Of a stretch of 64,000 bases of DNA, positions 53,386 through 62,541 are shown piece by piece. This DNA is from Fastidiosipila sp964627125. GTDB lineage: Bacteria > Bacillota > Clostridia > Saccharofermentanales > Fastidiosipilaceae. The stretch spans positions 1 to 64,000 of the forward strand of contig CAZVJQ010000003.1 of NCBI GenBank assembly GCA_964627125.1. The letters run 5' to 3'. The position numbers were made by a program, and so were the translations under genes. The notes below the pieces were generated by a model. The model did no database searches, had not been told where the DNA came from, and saw only the letters and a list, made by a program, of their open reading frames with translations. How positions within the stretch are numbered: the stretch's first letter is position 1; the number at the start of each line of letters is the position of its first letter.

Positions 53386-55899
53386 ATGCGTAAATTTGTT
53401 AAAGCAATTAGTGCGGCTTTAGTATTAACACTTTTCTTATCTGCATGTAACAATGGTGACGGTAGCGAAACTGGCGGTACTACTGATGGTGGTAGCGATC
53501 AGACAACAGCTGGTGGCGAAGATGACGGTACCGACAACACTGATGATACAGACGATACAGATAATACAGATGGTGGTAACACTGGCGAAGGCGCAGCTGT
53601 TCACGCGGACGAGAGAGAATTTACCTACGTAACTTACATGGGTAAAGAAGGTACAACATGGAACCCACATGCTTGGGAAACAAATGCTGACGACGTATTC
53701 TCAGCTTATGTATTCCCACCATTCGTTACAGCTATCCCAGCTGATGAAGGTGGTTTCGAGTGGTTCTTTGAATCAGCTACAGGTGTAGAAGATATTACTA
53801 CTGACTATGTAGGAGACGAGAACTGGGTAATTCCAGAAGACGCAACAGAAGGTTATGTATACAAGATTCACTTACGTGAAGGCGTAGAGTGGGAAGATGG
53901 TACAGTTGTTGACGCAGACGCTTATGTCTACAGTATGCAACAATTACTAGACCCAGAAATGAAGAACTACCGTGCTAATACATACTACAACGGTGCAGCA
54001 GCAATCCAAGGTGCTAGAGACTACTACGAGAGTGATAAGGCTGGCGAAACTAAATATCGTTCACCACTATCAGGTACTGTAGAAGAAGGTGCAACTCTAT
54101 ACTTTAGTACTGAGTTACCTACTGAAACATTTGGTGATTCATTAGATGCATCAGAAGAGAACTACGGTTCGTACTATGAAGTAGATGGTGAAAACATTGT
54201 TGAAAAATATAGAGGCCAAGGTGTTATTGAAGTTACAGAAGAAGTCCAAGCTGACTTAGTAGCATTAGCAGGAAACTTATACTCAGATCCTGAAAATGAC
54301 TGGGTAGAGTTAGCACAACTTGAAGATGGCGTATATAGAGACCAAGACTTCAGCTACGTTGGTTTATTCAAGGGTGATACAGACCACGAATTAATTTACG
54401 TATTAGATCAACCACAAACAGAATTCTTCTTCCTCTCAGGATTAACAGGAAACTGGATTGTACACGAAGATTTATACGAAGCTGGTAAATCACAAGTTGA
54501 AAACTTAGTTGCTACAGATTACGCAACAAACGCTGAAACAACAATTTCATTTGGTCCATACAGACTTGTATCATACGAGCCAGGTAGACAAATGAGACTA
54601 GAAAGAAATGAATCATTCTTTGGTTGGGAATTACCAGAGTACGATAATATGTTCCAAGCAGATAACATTGTTTATGAAATTATCGATGATCCAAACACAG
54701 CTCTACAATTATTTAACTCAGGTCAGTTAGATAGTGTTTCATTAGACGCTACAACAATTGAATCATACAGATTTAGTGATTACTTAGTTATGGCAGATAA
54801 CTCATATACATATAGATTTATCTTTGCTACAGATCCAGCAGCTTTAGAAAACTTAGAAGCTGAAGCAGGAGATGGAAGCAACAAACAAGTATTACAATAC
54901 GATAACTTCCGTAAGGCTATCTCTCTATCATTAAACAGAACAGAGATTGCTCAACAAACAACAGCAGGTAACAAACCAGGATTCTTCCTATTCAACTCAC
55001 TATACTACTACGACGTAGAGAATGATCCAGCATCTATCTACCGTAATAGTGCACAAGCTATGAAGGTTGTATTAAACCTATACGAAGTTGATTACGAAGA
55101 TGACGCAACAGCAGAAGATTTACAACCAATTCATGACTCAATTTCAGGTTATGACGTAGAAGCAGCTAGCGAATTATTCCAAGAAGTATACGAACAAGCA
55201 ATTGAAGACGGTACATATACAGATGGTCAAGACGTTAATATTAACGTTATGATCTCAGCAGCAGCATCATTAACTCCAGATAGTACACGTCAAATGGACT
55301 TAATAAATGATATGTTGACTGATGCAACAGAAGGTACAGGATTCGAAGGCAGAGTTTCAGTTAATTATCAAACAGGTGCTGAAGACCGTTACGGTGACGT
55401 AGCTCGTGGCCAAAGAGAAGCAATCATTGGTGCATGGGGTGGTGCAGCATTCTACCCATTCAGTACAATTAGAGTCTATACAGACGCTGATTACATGGGT
55501 GGTCTAGAAAACATTCACGAATCTAATGGTTGGGATCCATCAACTGTAGAGTTAACATTAACTTATGACTGGGACGGTGACGGTGAAGAAACAGAAGAAA
55601 CCAGAACCCTAACAAGATGGGCACAAACAATTAACGGTGCAGGTGAGTATGCAAATGATAATGATGCAGCATTACACATCTTCTCTAACTTAGAGTTGGC
55701 TGTATTACAAAGTTACCAAAACATTCCAGTATATACAGGAACAGACGTTAACTTACACTCACAAAAACTTGATTACCACACATACGAATACAACATTATG
55801 TACGGATTCGGTGGTCTAAGATTATACGAATTCCACTACGATGACGTAGAATGGGCACAATACGTAGAAGATCAAGGCGGAGAGCTAAACTACGAATAA
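53386..55899 (+). CDS. oppA: Oligopeptide-binding lipoprotein (SBP family 5), oversized
   Basis: 837 residues from ATG 53386 (AAGGAGGAAGAA), against about 540 for classical OppA. Signal with lipobox LSAC (Cys21), then a Gly/Asp/Thr-rich linker (22-65), then the binding fold: WNPHAWETNADDVFSAYVFPPF, KIHLREGVEWEDGTVVDADAYVYS and FRKAISLSLNRTEIAQQT are family 5 hallmarks. Extra length sits inside the fold (e.g. about 190-260). Captures peptides outside the cell for OppBCDF. Its codons are unusually rich in C-ending, fast codons (TAC, GAC, AAC), suggesting very high expression. Confidence 0.93.
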   Translation: MRKFVKAISAALVLTLFLSACNNGDGSETGGTTDGGSDQTTAGGEDDGTDNTDDTDDTDNTDGGNTGEGAAVHADEREFTYVTYMGKEGTTWNPHAWETNADDVFSAYVFPPFVTAIPADEGGFEWFFESATGVEDITTDYVGDENWVIPEDATEGYVYKIHLREGVEWEDGTVVDADAYVYSMQQLLDPEMKNYRANTYYNGAAAIQGARDYYESDKAGETKYRSPLSGTVEEGATLYFSTELPTETFGDSLDASEENYGSYYEVDGENIVEKYRGQGVIEVTEEVQADLVALAGNLYSDPENDWVELAQLEDGVYRDQDFSYVGLFKGDTDHELIYVLDQPQTEFFFLSGLTGNWIVHEDLYEAGKSQVENLVATDYATNAETTISFGPYRLVSYEPGRQMRLERNESFFGWELPEYDNMFQADNIVYEIIDDPNTALQLFNSGQLDSVSLDATTIESYRFSDYLVMADNSYTYRFIFATDPAALENLEAEAGDGSNKQVLQYDNFRKAISLSLNRTEIAQQTTAGNKPGFFLFNSLYYYDVENDPASIYRNSAQAMKVVLNLYEVDYEDDATAEDLQPIHDSISGYDVEAASELFQEVYEQAIEDGTYTDGQDVNINVMISAAASLTPDSTRQMDLINDMLTDATEGTGFEGRVSVNYQTGAEDRYGDVARGQREAIIGAWGGAAFYPFSTIRVYTDADYMGGLENIHESNGWDPSTVELTLTYDWDGDGEETEETRTLTRWAQTINGAGEYANDNDAALHIFSNLELAVLQSYQNIPVYTGTDVNLHSQKLDYHTYEYNIMYGFGGLRLYEFHYDDVEWAQYVEDQGGELNYE

Positions 55900-55939
55900 T
55901 CGAATTATTAGTAGAAAAGTTATAGAAACAAATTCAAGT

Positions 55940-55974
55940 ATGCTGTGGCATTCAAAAGCCACAGCATACATTTT
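55940..55974 (+). terminator. Terminator between oppA and oppB
   Basis: ATGCTGTGGC/GCCACAGCAT perfect 10-bp stem, then ACATTTTT. Would give excess oppA message over permease message. Confidence 0.82.
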
Positions 55975-56057
55975 TAAAGTTTAAATGTGAAATTTACCCG
56001 GAAAAGAAATTCACAAAATTATATTGTTACTATTCTTATATTTGTGCAATAAATCAA

Positions 56058-56086
56058 TTAACATGAAGTCGAAAAAAAATTATAAT
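56058..56086 (+). promoter_or_regulatory. Separate promoter for oppBCDF
   Basis: TTAACA, exactly 17 bp, TATAAT; 75 bp before oppB. Confidence 0.7.
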
Positions 56087-56161
56087 GGACTTTAAACTTT
56101 AATTCTTTATAAGTAAAAATATACTGGATTTTAACGAAATTTTATCGAAAAGGAAAATGAG

Positions 56162-57142
56162 ATGAGTACAGCGACAAAAAACACTATTAAGTATGTTGTT
56201 AAACGTATAGTATTAGCTTTAATTACTGCGTCTATCATCATGTTTATTAGTTTTATTCTTATCAAGATGCTAGAACCAGAAACCCCTATGATGGGTGAGC
56301 AAGCTGCCAATGAGATGGCACGACGAGAAGCCCTGGGTTATAACAAACCGGTTATTGTTCAATTTGGTATCTATTTACGAAACATAGTTACAAGTTGGGA
56401 CTGGGGTACATCATGGAAAGTTGCCTACATGCAGCCAGTTACTAGAGTTATTAGTACAAGAATAACTCCTACAGTAATCTTAAACGTCTATTCAACAATA
56501 TTAGCTATTCCAGTTGGTATTACCTTAGGAGTTGTAGCAGCATTAAATAAGAATAATTGGATTGATAACTTTATTTCTACATTTGTTATGATTTTCGCAT
56601 CAGTTCCAAGTTTTGTTTACGCATTCTTACTTCAATTTTCATTAGGTTATAAACTCGGTTGGCTACCTATTATCGTAGCTTCTCAATATGAAGCAGGTGG
56701 AACATGGTTCAGTACAACGATGTTTATATCAATGATTATGCCAATACTATCTCTTTCATTTGGTAGTATCGCAGGATTTGCAAGATTAACAAGAGCTGAG
56801 CTAGTAGAGAGTCTAACATCTGATTATATGTTATTAGCTAGAACCAAGGGACTTACACAGGGACAAGCAACAGTTAGACACGCATTGAAAAATGCTATGG
56901 TCCCAATATTACCAGCAATTATTGCAAACTTCTTAGCTGTTATGGGTGGTTCATTAGTTATAGAACGAGTATTCGCTATTAATGGTATGGGTGGATTATT
57001 AATTACATCTATTAATATGCGTGACTACGACGTTTTCGTTGCAACTACAATGTTCTATACAGTTATAGGTTTATTAGCAAATATTGTTGTTGACCTAAGT
57101 TATGGATTCTTAGATCCTAGAATTAGAATTGGAGAGAGGTAA
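56162..57142 (+). CDS. oppB: Oligopeptide ABC transporter permease OppB
   Basis: 326 residues, near normal length. Six TM segments; YVVKRIVLALITASIIMFISFILI is TM1. The EAA loop for the ATPase is ELVESLTSDYMLLARTKGL and VRHALKNAMVP; C-terminal FLDPRIRIGER is canonical. Site AAAAGGAAAATGAG. Confidence 0.95.
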   Translation: MSTATKNTIKYVVKRIVLALITASIIMFISFILIKMLEPETPMMGEQAANEMARREALGYNKPVIVQFGIYLRNIVTSWDWGTSWKVAYMQPVTRVISTRITPTVILNVYSTILAIPVGITLGVVAALNKNNWIDNFISTFVMIFASVPSFVYAFLLQFSLGYKLGWLPIIVASQYEAGGTWFSTTMFISMIMPILSLSFGSIAGFARLTRAELVESLTSDYMLLARTKGLTQGQATVRHALKNAMVPILPAIIANFLAVMGGSLVIERVFAINGMGGLLITSINMRDYDVFVATTMFYTVIGLLANIVVDLSYGFLDPRIRIGER

Positions 57143-57147
57143 TAGAT

Positions 57148-58692
57148 ATGGCTAACAAAGAATTTAATGACATACCTCAAGAAAAATTTGAATTAGTACA
57201 GCACGATAGACCAATATATGATGCAAAGATTGAGACTAAATCTATATCATATTTAGGTGATGCTGCTAGACGTTTTGCAAAGAATGGTGCATCAGTAGCT
57301 GCCTTTATCATTATCATTTTAATAGTATTGTTCGCAGTCGTTGCTCCTATGTTTTCACCATATGATGTTTCATATGTTGATGGTACATACACTCGTGTTA
57401 GACCTAAAATCCAGGCGTTTGAAAGAACAGGTTTCTGGGATGGTTCTAAGACAGTATCAGCTAGTGATAGATATTTTATATATTTAAATGCTATTGGTAT
57501 GGGTGCTGCAGACACTGATGGTGCAGGCGGTGTAACTTGGGATGAAGGTAAAGAAGATGAGTTCAGAGCTATAAACTCATTTGAAGATCCATATGTTAAC
57601 CAAGATAGAAGATATAGAAATGTGTCAGTTGACTCATATTACCTAACAGGATTTAAATATGAAACTATGACTAGAGCTAAGATGGAATCTATTCAAGAAT
57701 GGGAAGAAGAAACTGGTTTACAAGTTATTTATCCTATGATTAATAAGAATGAATCTATGCACTCACAGTCAGATGCTAACTACTGGTACAAGCACTCTGC
57801 TAATGGTACTCCGCTAAATGCACGTGGACGCCAAATGGAACTTGAAGATGTTATTGCAGATGGTTTAATTCCAAATTATATTTACAATACTGACGGTGAG
57901 ATTGCTTACTATCAACAAAGAGACCGTACAATGGTTGAAGTTAGAGTTCTATATTACAACTACTTCCAATATACACATGGTTTCGCACCAGCTAATGCCT
58001 TTGGTACTGATGGTCTAGGATATGACATCATGGTTAGAGTAGCTCAAGGTACAAGATTATCCTTGATCCTAGCTAGTGTTGTTTCATTATTCAACCTAAC
58101 ATTCGGTGCTCTATATGGTGCATTACAAGGTTACTACGGTGGTACTATTGATTTGGTACTTGACAGAATTACTGACGTTATCGGTGGTATGCCATTTATT
58201 GTTATAGCAACTCTATTCCAGCTTCACTTGGTCCAGACGGGAATGGTCTCGGTGTTTGAGGGTGTTATATTCGCCTTCTGTTTCCAAGGTTGGATAAGTA
58301 CAGCATCTAGGGTTAGAACACAGTTCTATAGATTTAAGAATGAAGAGTATATTTTATCAGCAAGAAGTATGGGTGCTGGTGATGCAAGATTAATGCTAAG
58401 ACACATTTTCCCTAATGCTATCGGTACAATCATTACCTCATCTGTATTAGTTATTCCAGGAACAATTATGAGTGAGTCATCACTATCATACCTAGGTGTA
58501 ATTAACTTCAACAGTAGAGCGATGACATCACTAGGTACAATGTTAAGTAATGGTCAAGGATACTTGGCTACTGACCCACACATCTTATTTGCTCCAGCTA
58601 TCGTTATCTCATTGATGATGATCAGCTTCAACTTATTTGGTAATGGACTAAGAGATGCATTTAACCCATCACTGAGAGGATCGGAAGATTAA
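57148..58692 (+). CDS. oppC: Oligopeptide ABC transporter permease OppC with large extracytoplasmic insertion
   Basis: 514 residues against about 300. TM1 (about 49-70) is followed by an extra region of about 205 residues (about 72-285, acidic and aromatic) before the normal GTDGLGYDIMVRVAQGTRLSL block (286 on). The permease core then reads as usual, with EEYILSARSMGAGDARLMLRHIFPNAIG as the EAA loop and SLSYLGVIN. The insertion should sit outside the membrane next to OppA. Five bp after oppB. Confidence 0.92.
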   Translation: MANKEFNDIPQEKFELVQHDRPIYDAKIETKSISYLGDAARRFAKNGASVAAFIIIILIVLFAVVAPMFSPYDVSYVDGTYTRVRPKIQAFERTGFWDGSKTVSASDRYFIYLNAIGMGAADTDGAGGVTWDEGKEDEFRAINSFEDPYVNQDRRYRNVSVDSYYLTGFKYETMTRAKMESIQEWEEETGLQVIYPMINKNESMHSQSDANYWYKHSANGTPLNARGRQMELEDVIADGLIPNYIYNTDGEIAYYQQRDRTMVEVRVLYYNYFQYTHGFAPANAFGTDGLGYDIMVRVAQGTRLSLILASVVSLFNLTFGALYGALQGYYGGTIDLVLDRITDVIGGMPFIVIATLFQLHLVQTGMVSVFEGVIFAFCFQGWISTASRVRTQFYRFKNEEYILSARSMGAGDARLMLRHIFPNAIGTIITSSVLVIPGTIMSESSLSYLGVINFNSRAMTSLGTMLSNGQGYLATDPHILFAPAIVISLMMISFNLFGNGLRDAFNPSLRGSED

Positions 58693-58693
58693 T

Positions 58694-60790
58694 ATGGCAA
58701 AAACAAAATTAGAAGTAAATAACTTAAGATTATCTTTCTGGACCAACAATGGTACAGTCAAGGCTGTTAGAGATATTTCCTTCGATGTAAAAGAAGGAGA
58801 AACATTAGCCCTAGTAGGTGAGTCTGGTTCTGGTAAGTCAGTAACCAGCCGTGCCATTATGGGTATCCTAGCAGGTAACGCAATCGTAGAAGGTGGAGAA
58901 ATTTTCTACGATGGTATGGACTTATTACAAATTCCAGAAGAAGAGTACAACAAACTACGTGGTAATAGAATATCAATGATTTTCCAAGATCCACTAAGTA
59001 GCTTGAACCCAATCATGAAGGTTGGACAACAGATAACTGAAGCGATGATTGCTAACAACAAATCACGTAAGAATTCAGCTAAAGAAGAATTGAATAGAAT
59101 TTCAGATGGTCTGAAAGCTATAAGTTCTGAAGCAAATACAGATAGTACTTTCCTACCATTATTTAATAAATTCAATAAATATATTGAAACAGGTAATAAG
59201 ACTGGTGGAGATTACTCAGATGCTGTGAATGCTTTAGAAACTGTATCTAAACAAGCTGGTAACCTAAGATTGGAATTATTAGGTGATAGCGACGGTAATG
59301 AGTTAGCCAAACTACTAGAAGACTTACTTAAAGATGCTGAAGGAATATATTCTGATTTCACTATTGAAAAAAATAATACTGAATGTGCAAGAATCATTGA
59401 TAATATTCAGACATCAAAAAATAAATTGAAGAATTCTTCAAGATTGAGCGACTCAGATGTAAAAGCTGAGAAAGTTTCATTAGATGAAGATTTAAGAAAC
59501 TTACAAACATTAGCTGACGATATTCTTGCAAAAGAAGATCCAAATTGGATGCTTGTTGGCTATGCTCTTGAAGAAAATAAATCAGATATCAAAACAAACT
59601 ACAATAATCCAGCATTAATGAAAGTGTTCGAGGATGAATTCTTAAATGATCTTATTGCTGAAATAGCAGTCTTGAATGAGTTTGAAGACAAGAGAATTAA
59701 AGAGAATTCAAGAAATCTATTAAGCGAAGTTGAAGAGACCATTGACAATATTAAAGGTGGATTTGATATCAACTACGTAAGTAGAAGAACAAATCTAGTA
59801 GAAAAAGAGACTCCAAAAGTTCTAAATAGAATTGCAATATTAAGAGACTCATTTACACGTACATTTAATAAGTCAGTAAATACACATATTGATAACTTTA
59901 AAGATACTCAATTAAAGGGTAGAAAACAAAAACGTAGTGAATTTGAACGTTCTAAATTAGAAACTAGATCACAAGCAAATATTCTAAGTCTTTATGAAAG
60001 AATTAAAACTAGTTTAAAAAATAAAGTTAATGCAAATCATGACTATACAGTAGAAGCTAGAGAAATTGTAAACTACCTAAATAATCAAGTTGCTGATGCT
60101 TCATACACATTGACACCTAGCTTAGCTAAGTCTAGAGGTATTGCCTTAATGGATGAGGTTGGTATTAGTGAAGCTCGTAAGAGATTTGAACAATATCCAT
60201 TCGAGTTCTCAGGTGGTATGAGACAACGTGTTGTTATCGCGATTGCACTTTCATCAAGTCCAGACTTATTAATCTGTGATGAGCCAACAACAGCTCTGGA
60301 CGTTACTATTCAAGCTCAAATCCTTGACTTAATTAAGGACTTGAAGAAAAAACGTAACTTCTCAGTTATCTTCATTACTCACGACTTAGGTGTTGTTGCA
60401 AATATTGCAGATAAGATTGCTGTTATGTATGCAGGTAAGATTGTTGAATATGGTACTGTTGATGAAATTTTCTACGAGCCAGCTCACCCATATACATGGG
60501 GTCTATTATCATCAATGCCTGACCTAGATACTACAGAGAGACTTGTATCTATTCCAGGTACACCACCAAACATGATTCAACCTCCTACAGGAGATGCATT
60601 TGCACCTAGAAATAGGTATGCTTTGGCCATTGACTTCGAGGAAGAACCACCTACATTTAAAGTTAGTGAAACACACTCAGCATCTACATGGTTGCTACAC
60701 GATAAGGCTCCTAAAGTGGAACCACCTAGAATCGTCACAGACCGTATTGAACGTATGACTAAAAATAATGCTGAAGTAGAGGGGGCTTAG
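58694..60790 (+). CDS. oppD: Oligopeptide ABC transporter ATPase OppD with very large helical insertion
   Basis: 698 residues against about 330-350. Walker A GESGSGKS (42-49) and Q-loop MIFQDPLSSLNP (95-106) are normal, then after about residue 132 an insertion of about 345 residues follows; normal sequence resumes at about 479 (IALMDEVGISEARKRFEQYPFEFSGGMRQRV, signature Ser506), with Walker B LLICDEPTTALDVTIQ, switch FITHDLGVVANIAD, and the OppD C-terminal RLVSIPGTPPN. The insert is charged, Leu/Lys/Glu/Asn-rich and looks all-helical; I recognised no domain in it. It interrupts the helical subdomain that contacts OppB/OppC. Confidence 0.93.
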   Translation: MAKTKLEVNNLRLSFWTNNGTVKAVRDISFDVKEGETLALVGESGSGKSVTSRAIMGILAGNAIVEGGEIFYDGMDLLQIPEEEYNKLRGNRISMIFQDPLSSLNPIMKVGQQITEAMIANNKSRKNSAKEELNRISDGLKAISSEANTDSTFLPLFNKFNKYIETGNKTGGDYSDAVNALETVSKQAGNLRLELLGDSDGNELAKLLEDLLKDAEGIYSDFTIEKNNTECARIIDNIQTSKNKLKNSSRLSDSDVKAEKVSLDEDLRNLQTLADDILAKEDPNWMLVGYALEENKSDIKTNYNNPALMKVFEDEFLNDLIAEIAVLNEFEDKRIKENSRNLLSEVEETIDNIKGGFDINYVSRRTNLVEKETPKVLNRIAILRDSFTRTFNKSVNTHIDNFKDTQLKGRKQKRSEFERSKLETRSQANILSLYERIKTSLKNKVNANHDYTVEAREIVNYLNNQVADASYTLTPSLAKSRGIALMDEVGISEARKRFEQYPFEFSGGMRQRVVIAIALSSSPDLLICDEPTTALDVTIQAQILDLIKDLKKKRNFSVIFITHDLGVVANIADKIAVMYAGKIVEYGTVDEIFYEPAHPYTWGLLSSMPDLDTTERLVSIPGTPPNMIQPPTGDAFAPRNRYALAIDFEEEPPTFKVSETHSASTWLLHDKAPKVEPPRIVTDRIERMTKNNAEVEGA

Positions 60791-60791
60791 A

Positions 60792-61892
60792 ATGAGCGAA
60801 GAAAAATTAAATTTAAATAGCAGCAATGAGTCTGCTAATAAAAAGGTAAAATTTGATTACGAAAATTCTGAAACCTTATTGTCAGTAAATGATTTGAAAC
60901 AGTACTTCTGGATGCAAGGTAAACCACTTAAGGCTGTAGATGGTATTAGTTTTGATGTTCAAAAGGGTGAAGTATTCGGAATCGTTGGTGAGTCAGGATC
61001 AGGTAAAACTACTACAGGTAGATCTATAGTTGGACTATATGATATTACTGGTGGAGAAATACACCTTGAAGATAAATTAATTAATGCAGGTTTTCCTGAA
61101 AAACAAGATGACGCTAAGAAATTAAGTTCAGAAGGTAAAAATGATGAGGCTAAGGCTCTAAGAGCTGATACTAAGAAAAAGAAGAAACAGGTAAAAGATA
61201 ATAGAGATCACTTACATAGAAGTATCCAAATGATCTTCCAAGACCCTGTTTCATCACTTGACCCAAGAATGACTGTTAGAGAAATTATCTCTGAAGGTTT
61301 AATTATCCAAGGTGAAAGAGATAAGAAACTAATTAACCAAAAGGTTGAAGATGTATTGAACCAAGTAGGTCTATTGGTAGAGCATGCTGACCGTTACCCA
61401 CATGAGTTTTCTGGTGGTCAAAGACAACGTATCGGTATTGCTCGTGCTATGATCATGGAACCTGAAATGATTATTGCTGACGAACCTGTTTCAGCTCTTG
61501 ACGTTTCTATTCAAGCACAAATTATTAACTTAATGAATGAATTATGTGAAGAATTAGGAATTACAATCATCTTCATTGCCCATGACTTGGCTGTTGTTAA
61601 ATATATTTCAGATAGAATTGCTGTTATGTTTAACGGTAAGATTGTAGAGCAAGCAGAATCAGATGAACTATTTGCTAGACCATTACACCCTTACACACGT
61701 TCACTACTATCAGCTATTCCTATACCAGATCCTAATACTGAGAGAAATCGTGTTAGAGAGGCATACATACCTGCCTTAGCACATAATTACTCAGAGCAAG
61801 GACCAACATTAAGAGAAATCTTCCCAGGTCACTTCGTCTATTGTAATGATGAAGAAGAAGCTAAGTATAGAGATGAATACTCTGAACAATAA
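60792..61892 (+). CDS. oppF: Oligopeptide ABC transporter ATPase OppF
   Basis: 366 residues. Walker A GESGSGKTT (66-74), a short charged helical insert (about 101-142) before IQMIFQDPVSSLDP, signature FSGGQRQRIGIARA, Walker B MIIADEPVSALDVSIQ, switch FIAHDLAVVKYISD, and C-terminal LLSAIPIPDPNTER. Partner of OppD. The short insert is at a different place from the long one in OppD. Site GAGGGGGC. Confidence 0.94.
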   Translation: MSEEKLNLNSSNESANKKVKFDYENSETLLSVNDLKQYFWMQGKPLKAVDGISFDVQKGEVFGIVGESGSGKTTTGRSIVGLYDITGGEIHLEDKLINAGFPEKQDDAKKLSSEGKNDEAKALRADTKKKKKQVKDNRDHLHRSIQMIFQDPVSSLDPRMTVREIISEGLIIQGERDKKLINQKVEDVLNQVGLLVEHADRYPHEFSGGQRQRIGIARAMIMEPEMIIADEPVSALDVSIQAQIINLMNELCEELGITIIFIAHDLAVVKYISDRIAVMFNGKIVEQAESDELFARPLHPYTRSLLSAIPIPDPNTERNRVREAYIPALAHNYSEQGPTLREIFPGHFVYCNDEEEAKYRDEYSEQ

Positions 61893-61900
61893 GGATTATT

Positions 61901-62308
61901 ATGTCTAGAAAAAATCCAGTACATAAGCCTCCATTTAAGACATGGGATTATATCAAGGCTCTTATATATGCAGTGGTAATAACCTTAGCTGCAGCAGGGC
62001 TTCAATATTGGATAAATGTTGATAATCCAAGACCTCCATTACATTTATGGAGTAATGCCTTTCTAGCTTCAGGAGGTATATTGCTAGCTGGTGGAGTAAT
62101 GAGTTGGGTTATGCTTGAAGGATTCTTCGATGGTGCTATCGTAGGATTCAAACAAATAGGTCAAGCTATTAGACCCAGTGAAATTGGATCTGTTGTAGAT
62201 TACTCTGAGTATTCTGCAAAGAAACGAGATGAAAGAAGAGTAAATATACCATTCTTGATTTTTGGAGCTATCTGTTTACTAATATCCATAGGCTTAGCAG
62301 TAATATAA
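61901..62308 (+). CDS. Small membrane protein, DUF3899-like, at the end of the opp operon
   Basis: 135 residues. Three hydrophobic segments (about 18-38, 51-73, 113-135), and a cytoplasmic loop with FKQIGQAIRPSEIGSVVDYSEY. Resembles DUF3899-type proteins, but that match is from memory. Eight bp after oppF with AAGGATTATT, so it is in the operon. Function unknown; a link to the peptide transporter is suggested only by position. Confidence 0.6.
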   Translation: MSRKNPVHKPPFKTWDYIKALIYAVVITLAAAGLQYWINVDNPRPPLHLWSNAFLASGGILLAGGVMSWVMLEGFFDGAIVGFKQIGQAIRPSEIGSVVDYSEYSAKKRDERRVNIPFLIFGAICLLISIGLAVI

Positions 62309-62319
62309 ATAATACATTC

Positions 62320-62352
62320 AATCTCTCTTAGGAAACTAGGGGAGATTTTTTT
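62320..62352 (+). terminator. Terminator of the opp operon
   Basis: AATCTCTCTTAG-GAAA-CTAGGGGAGATT, 12 pairs with two G-U, followed by TTTTTT. Confidence 0.88.
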
Positions 62353-62461
62353 GGAATTTTTGGGATGGCATAGAAACTGTATATTTAGCGGTTTTTGTTA
62401 AGGGCTGATTAGAATTTTTTAGAAAATGTAATTTACATTGGAGAATCTTAACTTTTTATTC

Positions 62462-62491
62462 TTATCTCTAAGCTTTAATGATATGTATAAT
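62462..62491 (+). promoter_or_regulatory. Promoter candidate of 62.5-kb membrane protein
   Basis: TTATCT, 18-bp spacer, TATAAT (with TG just upstream). Confidence 0.45.
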
Positions 62492-62541
62492 TTGTTCAAG
62501 TGATTAAAATTGCTATTTTATAAGCATAGGAGATATCAGAT

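Noticed and set aside
53210..53422. 70-codon frame upstream of oppA
   Set aside because: No ribosome site, basic low-quality sequence, overlaps the oppA start region in another frame.
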